Assembly (NCBI GenBank): GCA_031082155.1
Contig: JAVHLL010000005.1
Coordinates: 46,114-107,409 of the forward strand
DNA length: 61,296 nt
DNA from: Thermodesulfovibrionales bacterium
Lineage (GTDB): Bacteria > Nitrospirota > Thermodesulfovibrionia > Thermodesulfovibrionales > SM23-35
Direction of reading: 5' to 3'
Below are positions 25,741 through 36,113 of the stretch, one piece after another. Numbering within the stretch: position 1 is the first letter of the stretch; the number at the start of each line of letters is the position of its first letter. The notes beneath the pieces were generated by a model. The model worked only from the letters and a program-made list of their open reading frames with translations, searched no databases and was not told the DNA's origin. The translations under genes were made by a program, and so were the position numbers.

Positions 25741-28528
25741 AGTACTTTTCTGCAATTGCGGATACCTCCTGTCTTATACATGCTACCTCCGGGAATATCG
25801 CGTCTTTTTCCGGGAGATTCAGGTAAGTACTTATTATCGAAATAAATTCGGAGTCAGCCTTCAGGGCCTCTTCCTCATTCAGCCGGAGTATCGTATCGAT
25901 TGACTTCAGGAATCCGTATTTTTGCGAGAGAAATTCTCCGGTATTCTTCTCAAGGATACCATACCGAATGAGACTTTTCATAGCAGACGCCGTGTTGGGC
26001 ATGAGTATGTTCGGATGCCGGGCGGCATTGTGGAGCTGGAGATATTGTACGAGAAATTCTATCTCTTTTATTCCCCCGGGACCATTTTTCAGGTCGTATC
26101 CTGACGATTCCTTTGCGACTTCCTGCAGAATCCTTTTCCTCATTCCCAGGATGTCAGAGGCGCTGACTTCGCTCCCCCGCTTTAAGAGCACCTCTTTCCT
26201 CATTCTCCGGAATGCATTCAGAAGATGCGTATCACCGCAGACCGGACGTGCCTTCAGCAGGGACTGTATCTCCCAGGTATGTGCTGAGTGCAGATAATAG
26301 GCCTTGAATCCGCCCATATCGTTGAGCAGAATGCCTTTTGAACCGTCAGGCCGTAGCCGGGTATCAATTCTGTAGGTAACCCCCTGTTTGGTGTACCCGG
26401 AAATGAAGTGTATGAAGTCCTCAGGGAATTTTATTTGTCCAATGCCTGAATCGATAAACACAAGGTCGAGGTCCGAGTTGATATTTAATTCCTGCGCGCC
26501 GAGTGCTCCCAGCCCTATCACTGCCATTCCAGTGTCGAGCTGGAGATGTGTCCCTGCCGAACGGAGGATTATATCGGCAAGCGTGCTGAGCGCATGCGAA
26601 AAAGAAGAGAAATCAGCAATCCTCATGAGAAAGAGTATCCCCAATTTCAGCTCTTCGACCATTTTAAACTCCCGCACCACGCGGGAAGGTTCGTGAGAGC
26701 GTTCAAGTGCGGTGGTGAGCCGTACCCCGAGGGTGTCGTAGTCGATTCTGATATCGGGATATTCGAATATGCTTTCAAAATTATCGAGACTGAGCAGCGT
26801 GCGTGACAGGTATGAACTCATACTGAAAACGGTGACGATAAGGTCGCGGGTGTCTTTTCTCTGCAGGAGGAGATCGAGGTGTGATGCATGACCACCGATC
26901 TTCTCCATAAACGATACAAATACGTTGAATGCCCGGTCCTTGTTTGCAGACCTGATAATCTGATCAAAAAGAAGCGGCGCCGTTTTCCTGAGAAGCGTTC
27001 TTTCCCCCAGAGTTTTCCCAACCGATATCTGTTCATTCAGTTTCTTTATGCCCGCGAGTGCATCTGACGGCTGAGAAAAACCCTGTGAAGAGAGATATGA
27101 GATGGCTGCATCATCCGGCAGAGCTTCCTGAAGGAGAATACCTCCCTCAGGCCTCTGCTCAGGCTGACCAAGGAGAGAATTATACATGTCTCTGACTATG
27201 AGCCGCTTTGATCTGAGATCGGCAGTAAAATCATCCATGGAGGGGTACTTCAGCTTTCTCGCAAGAATCCTGAGTTCCTCAGTATCCGGAGGAAGCGTAT
27301 GAGTCTGAAGGTCGTCTTTCATCTGAAGCACGTGTTCAATCTTTCTCAGCAGAACGTATGCTTCCAGGAGAGAATTCCCTTCCCCGGTGGAAAGGAATCC
27401 TTCTTCCGATAATTCTCCTATCGCTTCAGAGAGCACTCTTTTGCGAATGGAATGTCTCTCGCCTCCGTACAGAAGCTGGAAAGTCTGAACGAAAAACTCG
27501 ATCTCTCTGATTCCCCCATACCCGCGCTTGATATCGTCCACATCGAAAACCGTGTCTATCTTTTTTTTCATCTCCCTGATCTCTTCAACGTCGTTGTAGT
27601 CGATCGACTTTTTCCAGACGAATGGTTCGATGCCTGATATAAACGAGTTGCCGAGCAGAATGTCTCCGGAGACAGGACGCGCGCGGACTAATACCATTCG
27701 TTCCCACGTCTTGCCCCATGATTCATAGTACGCATTGTATGCATTCAGCGATAACGAGAGCGCTCCTTTTTGGCCGTTGGGTCTCAGGCGAAGGTCAACT
27801 CTGTATGCAATACCGTCTTCTGTCGGCATGGTGAGCAGTCCGGTCACCGTCTCGGTCATCCTGCAGAAATACTCATGTGCGGTGATTTTATTCATCCAGA
27901 CGCCTGCAGCCGAAAGTGTTCCGGAAGAATTCGGTTCTTCTGAACGATAGAGAGAGAGAAGATCCACATCGGAGCTGTAATTCAATTCTCCGGCACCGAG
28001 TTTTCCGAGCCCGATAAGGGAGAATGAATCTTCCCTCAGCTCTCCGAAGCGGACTCTTATGAGGTGCCGGGAAAAATCGAGCGCCAGTTCAAGAACAGCC
28101 TCGGCAAGACTGCTCAGTTCAGCCATTACCTCAAGCTGACCGGCGACTCCTGAAATGTCGCGGAGAGTGATGCGGAGGAGATGATTTTTCTTTACGTTCC
28201 TGAGGAGTTTCATCATTTCCATCCTCGCTGAAGAAGGATAATCTTGATGCACTGTCCCCAGTGTCTCACGGGCCTGAATGATGATCCGGCGCTTCATGGT
28301 CTGGCTCCTGAGATTTTCTATCCCTGAAGAGAGGGCATCCGGATTTTTTATGCTGTAATCAGCGAGAAATTGGCTGTATGAAAACAAAAGGGCAATAAGA
28401 AGGATGTGTTTTTCATGCTTTTCAACAAGGGCAGGAGCTTCGCGGAAAAGTCTTTCGAGGTTTTTGTACGATCTCCCGGGGTCAGGAGTTGCAAAAGACG
28501 CCTGTCTGAGTTTCTTTTCACTATCCAT
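25721..28528 (-). CDS. glnE: Glutamine synthetase adenylyltransferase/deadenylylase
   Basis: A 935-residue bifunctional enzyme, close to the usual length of about 946. Two nucleotidyltransferase domains are visible: the N-terminal (deadenylylase) one with LNYSSDVDLLSLY and RVDLRLRPNGQKGALSLS, and the C-terminal (adenylylase) one with LNINSDLDLVFID and RIDTRLRPDGSKG. Each is followed by a GGIREIEFFVQ or GGIKEIEFLVQ helix. In enterobacteria it modifies Tyr397 of beta-type glutamine synthetase under PII control. Here the neighbouring synthetase is alpha-like and the neighbouring PII lacks Tyr51, so its control is probably non-canonical. Divergent from glnB. Confidence 0.95.
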   Translation of the reverse strand: MDSEKKLRQASFATPDPGRSYKNLERLFREAPALVEKHEKHILLIALLFSYSQFLADYSIKNPDALSSGIENLRSQTMKRRIIIQARETLGTVHQDYPSSARMEMMKLLRNVKKNHLLRITLRDISGVAGQLEVMAELSSLAEAVLELALDFSRHLIRVRFGELREDSFSLIGLGKLGAGELNYSSDVDLLSLYRSEEPNSSGTLSAAGVWMNKITAHEYFCRMTETVTGLLTMPTEDGIAYRVDLRLRPNGQKGALSLSLNAYNAYYESWGKTWERMVLVRARPVSGDILLGNSFISGIEPFVWKKSIDYNDVEEIREMKKKIDTVFDVDDIKRGYGGIREIEFFVQTFQLLYGGERHSIRKRVLSEAIGELSEEGFLSTGEGNSLLEAYVLLRKIEHVLQMKDDLQTHTLPPDTEELRILARKLKYPSMDDFTADLRSKRLIVRDMYNSLLGQPEQRPEGGILLQEALPDDAAISYLSSQGFSQPSDALAGIKKLNEQISVGKTLGERTLLRKTAPLLFDQIIRSANKDRAFNVFVSFMEKIGGHASHLDLLLQRKDTRDLIVTVFSMSSYLSRTLLSLDNFESIFEYPDIRIDYDTLGVRLTTALERSHEPSRVVREFKMVEELKLGILFLMRIADFSSFSHALSTLADIILRSAGTHLQLDTGMAVIGLGALGAQELNINSDLDLVFIDSGIGQIKFPEDFIHFISGYTKQGVTYRIDTRLRPDGSKGILLNDMGGFKAYYLHSAHTWEIQSLLKARPVCGDTHLLNAFRRMRKEVLLKRGSEVSASDILGMRKRILQEVAKESSGYDLKNGPGGIKEIEFLVQYLQLHNAARHPNILMPNTASAMKSLIRYGILEKNTGEFLSQKYGFLKSIDTILRLNEEEALKADSEFISIISTYLNLPEKDAIFPEVACIRQEVSAIAEKYYAGPRH

Positions 28529-28547
28529 GGCTGTTTTGATATTATAA

Positions 28548-28982
<435 letters not shown>

Positions 28983-29117
28983 AAATCCCCCGACTTGCAG
29001 GATCGAACGCTTGCAAACTCACCCGGCAGTCAACAGCAGAAAACTGACAGACAAGAAATTTAAAGCTGTAGCATTGCTAAAGCAGATCCTGCGCTTACTG
29101 CAGGTGAATGGAGGCTA

Positions 29118-30092
29118 TTATTTTTTCGCAGACGAAACATCCAGGTCAAGGATTTTCCGTTTCAGGATAACGAGTTCAAAGGCGAGTGTTGCCATCTGTG
29201 AAAGCTGGCCGAGATAGCCGACGCTTGCATCCAGCACGGCACTATTTCCATTATCCACATAGAGGAGCGCGATGACCTTCTCTCTGAGAGCAATGGGGAG
29301 AACAAGTGCGTCCTGGGGTGTGCCGGAAAGGAGGCTGATCAGGGTTTCGTTGCCCTGTATTTTCATGACAGGACCCCGGTAGTTCGCCTTGCTCCTGATC
29401 ACTTCTGCAAAGACCGGTGATTCTGTTGCCGGGAGCGCAAACTGCTCTGTATCGAGACCCCTTGATTTCCATCCGCTAATTTTATTGCCTTTCACAGTAA
29501 AAAGAGCCACCCGCTTGGTGAGTTTGAATATCTCATTCAGAAGAATTCCGGCGATCTCTTCAGTGTCTTTCACCTCGGTAAATGTCCGTTTGACCTTTTG
29601 GACAGAGCTTTCTTCGACTTTTGTTTCCGGATTGAACCGGTCGGTAAGACTGATATACCGGAGGTCACGTTTGATTCCGTAGTATTTTTCGAAGGCATAA
29701 AGTAGTCTCGATTCCGTGATCACATAGGGAATAATATCGAATCCGGTCCTGAACCGGAGTTCATCGATCTCCATGATATCCTTTGGATTGAGCATCGCGG
29801 TATGAAGCTTGCTTCGGTCTTTCTTGAACGGAAGGATCTGGTATTTCTCTACGATGTCCGTGCTTATCAGTGAAAGCACTTCCTCGGGAATATTATTTAT
29901 CACTTTGGAGTCGGCTGAAGGAATCCGGAAAAATTTACTGAGGAACTTTGACAAGTCTTCTTCCGCAATGAACCGGAGCTCGATGAGATTGGTTCCTATC
30001 CTGCCGCCGAACTGTACCTGTCTTTCAAGCGCCTGATGTAGCTGATCCTTTGTGATCAGGGCTTCCTTAACTAATGCTTCTCCGAGTCTCAT
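29118..30092 (-). CDS. MshEN-domain protein with GAF-like C-terminus
   Basis: A 324-residue protein. Residues 1-150 match the GspE/PilB/MshE N-terminal domain (MRLGEALVKEALITKDQLHQALERQ, then LSKFLSKFFRIPSADSKV, then LNPKDIMEIDELRFRTGFDI), which in MshE binds cyclic di-GMP. There is no ATPase domain. Residues about 170-310 look like a GAF-type fold (ALVLPIALREKVIALLYVDN). It could link cyclic-di-GMP or another signal to pilus or secretion control. It is monocistronic. Confidence 0.75.
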   Translation of the reverse strand: MRLGEALVKEALITKDQLHQALERQVQFGGRIGTNLIELRFIAEEDLSKFLSKFFRIPSADSKVINNIPEEVLSLISTDIVEKYQILPFKKDRSKLHTAMLNPKDIMEIDELRFRTGFDIIPYVITESRLLYAFEKYYGIKRDLRYISLTDRFNPETKVEESSVQKVKRTFTEVKDTEEIAGILLNEIFKLTKRVALFTVKGNKISGWKSRGLDTEQFALPATESPVFAEVIRSKANYRGPVMKIQGNETLISLLSGTPQDALVLPIALREKVIALLYVDNGNSAVLDASVGYLGQLSQMATLAFELVILKRKILDLDVSSAKK

Positions 30093-30171
30093 GGGTTATT
30101 CCTCTGTATAGTTCTCTGGATCATTAGGATTTAAATAAAATGAATACCAATATTCTATGACTGAATATATA

Positions 30172-31053
30172 TCATAATGAACGATTTTTTTCCAATATAT
30201 CCGTAATTACCCCCTGCATGGGTCTTTTCTTATAGTAGTTCTTCTTCCTGACGGCGGAAAGATTATGAACCAGCTCTGCGCCGACAAGAAAGATACAGGA
30301 TGAATAGAACATCCAGAGTAGAAAAATGACGAATGCCGAGAGGGGGCCGTATATTGTACCGAATTTGATGACTGTCCCGACGTACCAGGTAAAAATATGC
30401 TTCGCGATTTCGAGGAACGCAGTGGTAAAAAGTGCGCCCGTAAGGGCATGGGGGATTTTTACCTTCGTTTTTGGGAAAAAGATATACATGACGGTTACCG
30501 TAAAAAGGACCATAAGAAACGGCACAATATATTGTAGTAAAAATCCTGTTATCAGTCCGATCCGCAATTGGGGGAAGACCTGGCGCAGTGCTTTCAGGAG
30601 AGGAATGAGTGAAGTCGCTGCAAAAGAGATTGTGAGCATAATGATAATAAAGGTGACCATGAGAAATGAGATGACGACGGACCAGAGGACGTGCCGCCTC
30701 TTCTCTATCTTGAATATGACATGGAGCGCATTCTCGATTGAAGCGAAGACCTGGAGCGAGAGAAAACCGTAGAGCAGTATGCTGAGGGCCCCTATGCCCT
30801 TAAAGCGTATCAGTTTGCTGAGTTCGTTCGTAATCTCCGAGGTAATAGCGGGAAAGAAGCCGCTGAGCTTTGTCGCGAAAAAATCGTAAAAATTATAGTA
30901 TTGTCCGAGGATATAACCGAAAATGGTGATTAGAAAGAGACAGAACGGCACGAGAGCCATCATCGTAAAGTAGGACAGGGACCCGGCGAGCATGAGACCG
31001 CTGTCTCTGAAAAAATCAAGAAAACTTTTCCCGATAATTTTCATATAATTCAT
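30172..31053 (-). CDS. YihY/virulence factor BrkB family membrane protein
   Basis: A 293-residue protein with six hydrophobic segments, GSLSYFTMMALVPFCLFL near the N-terminus and YGPLSAFVIFLLWMFYSSCIFLVGAEL near the C-terminus, which are the hallmarks of the YihY/BrkB (formerly RNase BN) family. The function is uncertain; a transporter or envelope role is proposed for relatives. The stop is 3' of der, with a 4-base overlap of the two reading frames (ATGA type), so it is translationally coupled to der. Confidence 0.88.
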   Translation of the reverse strand: MNYMKIIGKSFLDFFRDSGLMLAGSLSYFTMMALVPFCLFLITIFGYILGQYYNFYDFFATKLSGFFPAITSEITNELSKLIRFKGIGALSILLYGFLSLQVFASIENALHVIFKIEKRRHVLWSVVISFLMVTFIIIMLTISFAATSLIPLLKALRQVFPQLRIGLITGFLLQYIVPFLMVLFTVTVMYIFFPKTKVKIPHALTGALFTTAFLEIAKHIFTWYVGTVIKFGTIYGPLSAFVIFLLWMFYSSCIFLVGAELVHNLSAVRKKNYYKKRPMQGVITDILEKNRSL

Positions 31054-32387
31054 TTTTTCTTTTCTTTATCCCTGTCGCGGATGTATATCCTGATTGGTGT
31101 CCCGGTAAAGGAAAAATTATTCCGGAGGACTTTTTCGATATGGCGCACATGAGAGTCCCTGAAAAGCGCAGGGTAATTTGTGAACACAACAAAGGCAGGC
31201 GGCTCTGTCCTGACCTGAGTGATATAATAGATTTTGCCGGACTTTCCTCTGTGGGAGGGGAGGTTCATGGATGACAGGACCTCCCGGAGGACTTTGTTTA
31301 AATCTGCTGTTGGTATTCTCTTCTTCCGCTCTTTGATCACGTCATCGATGACCGGGAAAAACTTGGTGATACGTTTTTTCTGGAGTGCTGATATCGTGAA
31401 AAACGGCGCGTAAGGCATGGCCCATATCTTGCTCCTGAAATCCTTTTCCCATCGCTTGTAGGCTTCTTCAGGCTTTTCCATAAGATCCCATTTGTTCAGG
31501 ACGAATAAGGCGCCCTTGCCGAGGCTCTCGATAATCCCTGCAATCTTCTGGTCCTGCTCGACTATCCCTTCACTCACATCAAGCACCATGATCGCTACGT
31601 CGCATCGTTCAACACTTCTCACTGCCCTGACCATTGCAAACCGTTCTATCGAATAACCGTAGGCGTCTTTTCTCCTGATGCCGGCAGTGTCGATGAAGAG
31701 ATATTTCCTCCCGTAGTAAGTGCATATGCTATCGATGGAATCGCGTGTTGTGCCGGGGACTGGACTTACAATCATCCTTTTTTTGCTGAGGAGGGCATTC
31801 ATAAGGGTGGACTTTCCTACATTCGGTCTGCCGACAACCGCTACCTTCGGGTAATCGGTCTTCTCCTCCTCATACACCGGGAGGATTGAAGTCAGCGCAT
31901 CCATAAAATCTTCATAGAGGTGACCGGTGGCTGCTGAAACAGGCCATAATTCATCAGCGCCAAGGGGATAGAAATCATAAAGGCGTTCTTCGCGGGTCGG
32001 CGCGTCAATTTTATTGATGACCCAAAGGACTTTTTTCCCTGAAGTCCGGAGTAAACGTGATATTTCCATGTCTGACGGCGTGAGTCCATCTTTTCCGTCG
32101 AGCAGGTGGATGATCAGGTCGCCTTCCCCGATCGCAAAAAGCGCCTGTTCTTTAACCTGGAGAAAGATGTCGTCAGACGCTTCGGGATAAAACCCGCCGG
32201 TGTCCACCACGATGAAAGACTTGCCTTCCCATTCAGCATCGAGATAATGGCGGTCACGGGTGACTCCGGGGGTATCTTCGACGATTGCCGCATGCGATCT
32301 GGTCATACGGTTAAAGAGGGTTGATTTGCCGACATTCGGTCTTCCAATAATAACAACGATTGGTTTAGGCATAGTATACTTTACCAT
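31050..32387 (-). CDS. der: GTPase Der (EngA)
   Basis: A 445-residue protein with two tandem GTPase domains: GRPNVGKSTLFNR and VDTGGF in the first, GRPNVGKSTLMNA, FIDTAGIRRK and NKWD in the second, and a C-terminal KH-like domain. It is essential for 50S ribosome assembly. The start may be 32387 (MVKYTMPKP) or the ATG at 32372 (MPKPIVVIIGR), which fits the family better; neither has a clear ribosome binding site. yihY overlaps the 3' end. Confidence 0.96.
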   Translation of the reverse strand: MVKYTMPKPIVVIIGRPNVGKSTLFNRMTRSHAAIVEDTPGVTRDRHYLDAEWEGKSFIVVDTGGFYPEASDDIFLQVKEQALFAIGEGDLIIHLLDGKDGLTPSDMEISRLLRTSGKKVLWVINKIDAPTREERLYDFYPLGADELWPVSAATGHLYEDFMDALTSILPVYEEEKTDYPKVAVVGRPNVGKSTLMNALLSKKRMIVSPVPGTTRDSIDSICTYYGRKYLFIDTAGIRRKDAYGYSIERFAMVRAVRSVERCDVAIMVLDVSEGIVEQDQKIAGIIESLGKGALFVLNKWDLMEKPEEAYKRWEKDFRSKIWAMPYAPFFTISALQKKRITKFFPVIDDVIKERKKRIPTADLNKVLREVLSSMNLPSHRGKSGKIYYITQVRTEPPAFVVFTNYPALFRDSHVRHIEKVLRNNFSFTGTPIRIYIRDRDKEKKK

Positions 32388-32417
32388 GAAAAGCGCGAAG
32401 GGAAAACGGTTCCGGCG

Positions 32418-32963
32418 TCAGCCGGCGAGAAGGATTCCCGCGTTCCTGAACTCACTTGCCATTTTCATCCAGAGTTCAGCCATGCGTCCGAGGGCTTCAT
32501 CGAACGTCTGATACCCGGAACGTGTCTCCATGGAATCAAAGAGGGAATCGCAGAAGTACCAGTTGCAGCCCGAAGGGCGGACTGAGCGGTCCATGATACA
32601 GCCTCTTGGAGAGAGGAAATTACAAGGGTCGGTTTCTTTCTTCATGAAATCCGGAGCAGGAGGTTTAAGGCCGAGAGCATATATATAGATGAGGTCTTCG
32701 AAATTGTAAAAACCATGCTTGTTGATGCAGCAGATATCGTTACAGGATGGACAGACCTCACTGGTGATAGACTCAATAAACGGACTGACTTCCCTGAATC
32801 CACGATACACTTCCTGTGCAAACTGTTTTACTCTCTGCATTGCGTGTGCATGGGATTGAAATATTTTGCAGAATGTTTTTTCAGCGTATGTGTACGTATT
32901 GCTATCCCATGTGGTTTGATTGCTTATCAGAAAAAAACTGCTTTGGTACGGTAAATTTGTCAT
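32418..32963 (-). CDS. YkgJ-like Cys-cluster protein
   Basis: A protein of 181 residues or fewer. It has CPSCNDICC near residue 70, CNFLSPRGCIMD, and RPSGCNWYFCD, matching the Cys-cluster (zinc/iron-chelating, YkgJ/UPF0153-like) family. The metal bound and the role are unknown. The first 40 residues (MTNLPYQSSFFLISN...) look unlike the family, so the ATG at 32840 (MQRVKQFAQEV) may be the true start; neither start has a good ribosome binding site. It lies upstream of der, 30 bases away. Confidence 0.7.
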   Translation of the reverse strand: MTNLPYQSSFFLISNQTTWDSNTYTYAEKTFCKIFQSHAHAMQRVKQFAQEVYRGFREVSPFIESITSEVCPSCNDICCINKHGFYNFEDLIYIYALGLKPPAPDFMKKETDPCNFLSPRGCIMDRSVRPSGCNWYFCDSLFDSMETRSGYQTFDEALGRMAELWMKMASEFRNAGILLAG

Positions 32964-33241
32964 AATTGTGCTCTGTCCATAAAAAAAAACACTCTTCGGC
33001 CGTCAATGACCTTCACAAGAAGAGGCGGGTATCTCTTTTCCGAATACCGCTTCGATTTTTACTGCATATACGAAAACTGTAGCATGGAGCACGTTTGAAT
33101 ACAAGCGCCTTATGAGCAACAAGCTGATTTACAGGCAATTTATTCAGGAACCAGCGCCATGAAGAATAAAAATCTGGATTTCTCAACAATACAAAGATAA
33201 AATATAAGAAGTACTAAATATTTTTTCTTGTCCTTAGTACA

Positions 33242-35536
33242 ATGAATGACATGAAGAAGACAAAAAAACAGTTGGTACAGGAATTGCTTGAATTGCGTCT
33301 GCAGGTTTCACAAACAAACCCAGTCAAAGTATCGGGAGAAACATCCAGTTTTTCCGAACACCTGCCAGAAGATTTCTATAGGGATTTCCTCGAAGATACG
33401 GATGATCTTATTCAAACTATAACTCCTGACGGGAGGTTCCTCTATGTGAATAACTCCTGGCTGAATACCCTGGGTTATAACCGTCCGGACATAAAGAACC
33501 TCTTGTTGACCGATATTATCCATCCTGACAGCAGCGCTCATTGCAACAAGTTTCTGGATCTCCTGAAAATGGGTATTCCACTGGATATATTTCAGGTCGA
33601 ACTCATCACCCGACAGAAAAGGAAGGTGGTTGTGGAAGCAAGTGTACATGCGCACTATTCAGAAGATAACCTCGTATATGTCCAGTGTATTTTGCGGGAT
33701 ATTACCGAGCGCAGGGAAGCAGAAGAGTCCCTGAGGAAACTGGAGGCGCTTGAATCTTCCCTGCTCGCTGCCATACCCCATGCGGTAGTCGGATTGAGAG
33801 AACGCACGATAGTATTTGCCAACCAGGCAGTTGAGGCGGTTTTCGGATGGAAGCCCGATGAATTGCTCAATAGAACTACGAGGATATTCTATAGGAGTGA
33901 TGAAGAATATGAGGAAATCGGCAAGCATTTTTATACGGTCCTCGAAAAACAGAGAACGCACAATAAAGATTTCCTCTGCAGGCATAAGGACGGCAGGGAT
34001 ATACTCTGCAGGCTCAGCGCTTCGGTAGTCGGCCAGAAACTTGAACACAAAGAGATAGTCGTCATCTATGAAGATATAACAGAGCATGTGCGATTCGAAA
34101 AAGCTTTACTAGAGAGCGAACGAAAATATGCAGATTTCTATCAGAATTCGCCTGACGGGTATCATTCCCTCGGCCCTGATGGAATGATCCTCGAAGTGAA
34201 CGATACGTGGCTCAGAATGTTCGGTTATTCCAGAGATGAGATTGTCGGTAAAGTAACGTTAACTGAACTTCTTGATGGAGAAGGAATGCGTATCTTCCGG
34301 GAGACTTTCAAACAATTGAAAGAAAAGGGTTCTATCGAGAATATTCAGTATCTGCTCAGGAGAAAGGATGGTTCTCAGGTTCCCGTACTGATCAGCGCCT
34401 CTGCCGTTTATGATGCACAGGGGAACTTCCTGAAAACAAGAACTATTGTGAGAGATATCAGTGCAAGGATTAGCTATCGAAACATGCTGGAGCAGGCCCT
34501 TGAGGAGTGGAGAGTCACCTTCGATTCGATGCCCTGCGGTATACTGCTTCTTGATCTGGAATTCACAATTATCAGGGCAAACAAATACATTGCTTCACTC
34601 TACGACCTTTCTTTCAAAGAATTGAAGGAACGGAGATGTTTTGAACTGATCAGGAGCAAACAATTGGAAGAACACTATTATGGGATCCGGTCACAGTCCA
34701 GGATAAGCATCAGACCTTTCGAGTATTTCGAAGAGGCTATGAACAGGTATTTTATGCTCTCATTAACGCTGATCCCCGATGTATCGGGAATAACCAAAGC
34801 TTTTGTGCTTACCGTGGTTGACATTTCAGATCTCAAGGACAAACACAAAAAACTTGCAGAGAGCAAAGAGGCGTTCTTCAATATGCTCAAAGAACTCGAT
34901 TTTTCATATCGGGAACTGCGGGAACTGCACGACGGTCTTATCCATTCTTTTGTAAACGCGATAGACGCAAAAAGTCCATGGACGAAAGGACATTCGGAAC
35001 GGGTCACTGAATATGCCCTTGCAATCGCCACTGCAATGGGGTTTGAAGGTGAAGAAATAAATATCCTCAGAAATGCTTCGCTTCTTCACGACATCGGCAA
35101 GATCGGCACGTACGATATTATCCTCGATAATCCGAAAAAGCTGTCCCCGGAAGAACATGATATGATCAATCTTCATCCGGTGAAAGGTGAGGCGATCCTG
35201 CATCCCATAAAACAACTTGAGGCCGTACTCCCTATTATCCGACACCACCATGAACAGATGGACGGCACCGGATACCCTGACGGGCTGAAGGGTGAGGAAA
35301 TCCCTCTTTTTGCGCGAGTCCTCTGTGTAGCGGATGCTTTTGATTCGATGACCTCGGACAGGCCGTACAGGCCTGCGCGTAATAAAGAGTACGCAATATC
35401 TGAGCTGAAAATCTGCAGCGGCACCCAGTTTGACCCTGTTGTGGTGAAGGCATTTCTGGAAATCCTTGATGCTATGGAGATCTCGGACAGAACGCTGAAG
35501 AGAACCGATGTTATTCCTCTGAAACCTCGAAGATAA
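33242..35536 (+). CDS. Four-PAS HD-GYP cyclic-di-GMP phosphodiesterase
   Basis: A 764-residue signalling protein with four PAS domains (about residues 45-155, 165-285, 290-410 and 415-535), joined by short coiled coils with typical RDITERREAEESL-type linkers, then an HD-GYP domain (about 560-750). The latter has LLHDIGKIGTYD (HD) and HHHEQMDGTGYPDGLKGEEIPLFARVLCVADAFD (GYP), so it is expected to hydrolyse cyclic di-GMP. No membrane segments are present, so it should sense cytoplasmic signals. No ribosome binding site is seen before 33242. The 3' end overlaps ridA by 26 bases, convergently. Confidence 0.92.
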   Translation: MNDMKKTKKQLVQELLELRLQVSQTNPVKVSGETSSFSEHLPEDFYRDFLEDTDDLIQTITPDGRFLYVNNSWLNTLGYNRPDIKNLLLTDIIHPDSSAHCNKFLDLLKMGIPLDIFQVELITRQKRKVVVEASVHAHYSEDNLVYVQCILRDITERREAEESLRKLEALESSLLAAIPHAVVGLRERTIVFANQAVEAVFGWKPDELLNRTTRIFYRSDEEYEEIGKHFYTVLEKQRTHNKDFLCRHKDGRDILCRLSASVVGQKLEHKEIVVIYEDITEHVRFEKALLESERKYADFYQNSPDGYHSLGPDGMILEVNDTWLRMFGYSRDEIVGKVTLTELLDGEGMRIFRETFKQLKEKGSIENIQYLLRRKDGSQVPVLISASAVYDAQGNFLKTRTIVRDISARISYRNMLEQALEEWRVTFDSMPCGILLLDLEFTIIRANKYIASLYDLSFKELKERRCFELIRSKQLEEHYYGIRSQSRISIRPFEYFEEAMNRYFMLSLTLIPDVSGITKAFVLTVVDISDLKDKHKKLAESKEAFFNMLKELDFSYRELRELHDGLIHSFVNAIDAKSPWTKGHSERVTEYALAIATAMGFEGEEINILRNASLLHDIGKIGTYDIILDNPKKLSPEEHDMINLHPVKGEAILHPIKQLEAVLPIIRHHHEQMDGTGYPDGLKGEEIPLFARVLCVADAFDSMTSDRPYRPARNKEYAISELKICSGTQFDPVVVKAFLEILDAMEISDRTLKRTDVIPLKPRR

Positions 35537-35975
35537 ATTCGATTTCCACCGAAGCATTCAGCGGAAGTACGTTCACTCCAACTGCAACGCGGACATGCCT
35601 GCCTGCTTCGCCGAATATCTCGAAGAGGAGATCCGAAGCGGCGTTCAGGACCATCGGTTGTTCTGTAAAGCCGGGAGAAGAGGCTACATATCCGGTTATC
35701 TTGATACACCGGGTAATTTTATTGAGGCTTCCTGCATATGTTTTAAGGACTGAAAGGGCGTTGATTGCCGCGGTCTTTGCATCGTCTCTCGCCTCGTCCA
35801 GGGTTATATTTTCTCCAACCCTTCCGGTTCTTGTGAGCAGGCCGTCGCTGAAAGGAAGAATGCCGCTGAGGAATAAGAGGTTGCCTGCCCGGGTGCAGGG
35901 GATGTAGGAACCCAAGGGCGCTGGTGTTACAGGAAGCTTAATGCCGAGGTCTCTTATTTTTTCTTCTGGCGACAT
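35511..35975 (-). CDS. RidA-family (YjgF/YER057c/UK114) protein
   Basis: A 154-residue protein of the RidA superfamily, enamine/imine deaminases that protect against 2-aminoacrylate from PLP enzymes. Conserved parts are LFLSGILPF, TAAINALSVLKTYAGSLNKI and VGVNVLPLNASVEIEFIFEV. It is about 25 residues longer at the N-terminus than classical RidA, and the catalytic Arg region reads RHVRVAVGV instead of PxRxxVxV, so it is closer to the YjgH/RutC-like subgroups. The substrate is uncertain. Confidence 0.88.
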   Translation of the reverse strand: MSPEEKIRDLGIKLPVTPAPLGSYIPCTRAGNLLFLSGILPFSDGLLTRTGRVGENITLDEARDDAKTAAINALSVLKTYAGSLNKITRCIKITGYVASSPGFTEQPMVLNAASDLLFEIFGEAGRHVRVAVGVNVLPLNASVEIEFIFEVSEE

Positions 35976-36045
35976 GCTGTTTAATCAGTCATTCAAAAGT
36001 TTATAAAGGAGAAATTTACCTGAACGTTGCATATAGTATAGTTAC

Positions 36046-36084
36046 AAATTGTCCCTATCCGGTTAAGCCGGATAAGGACAATTT
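36046..36084. terminator. Long hairpin terminator behind leuC
   Basis: AAATTGTCC (36046-36054) pairs with GGACAATTT (36076-36084), and TATCCGG (36056-36062) pairs with CCGGATA (36068-36074), with one mismatch and a 5-base loop: 16 base pairs. On the minus strand it ends the leuC transcript; on the plus strand it is followed by TTTTT, so it may also block read-through from the right-hand convergent direction. Confidence 0.75.
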
Positions 36085-36113
36085 TTCCGCATTTTGCAAA
36101 TTGCATTGGTTGT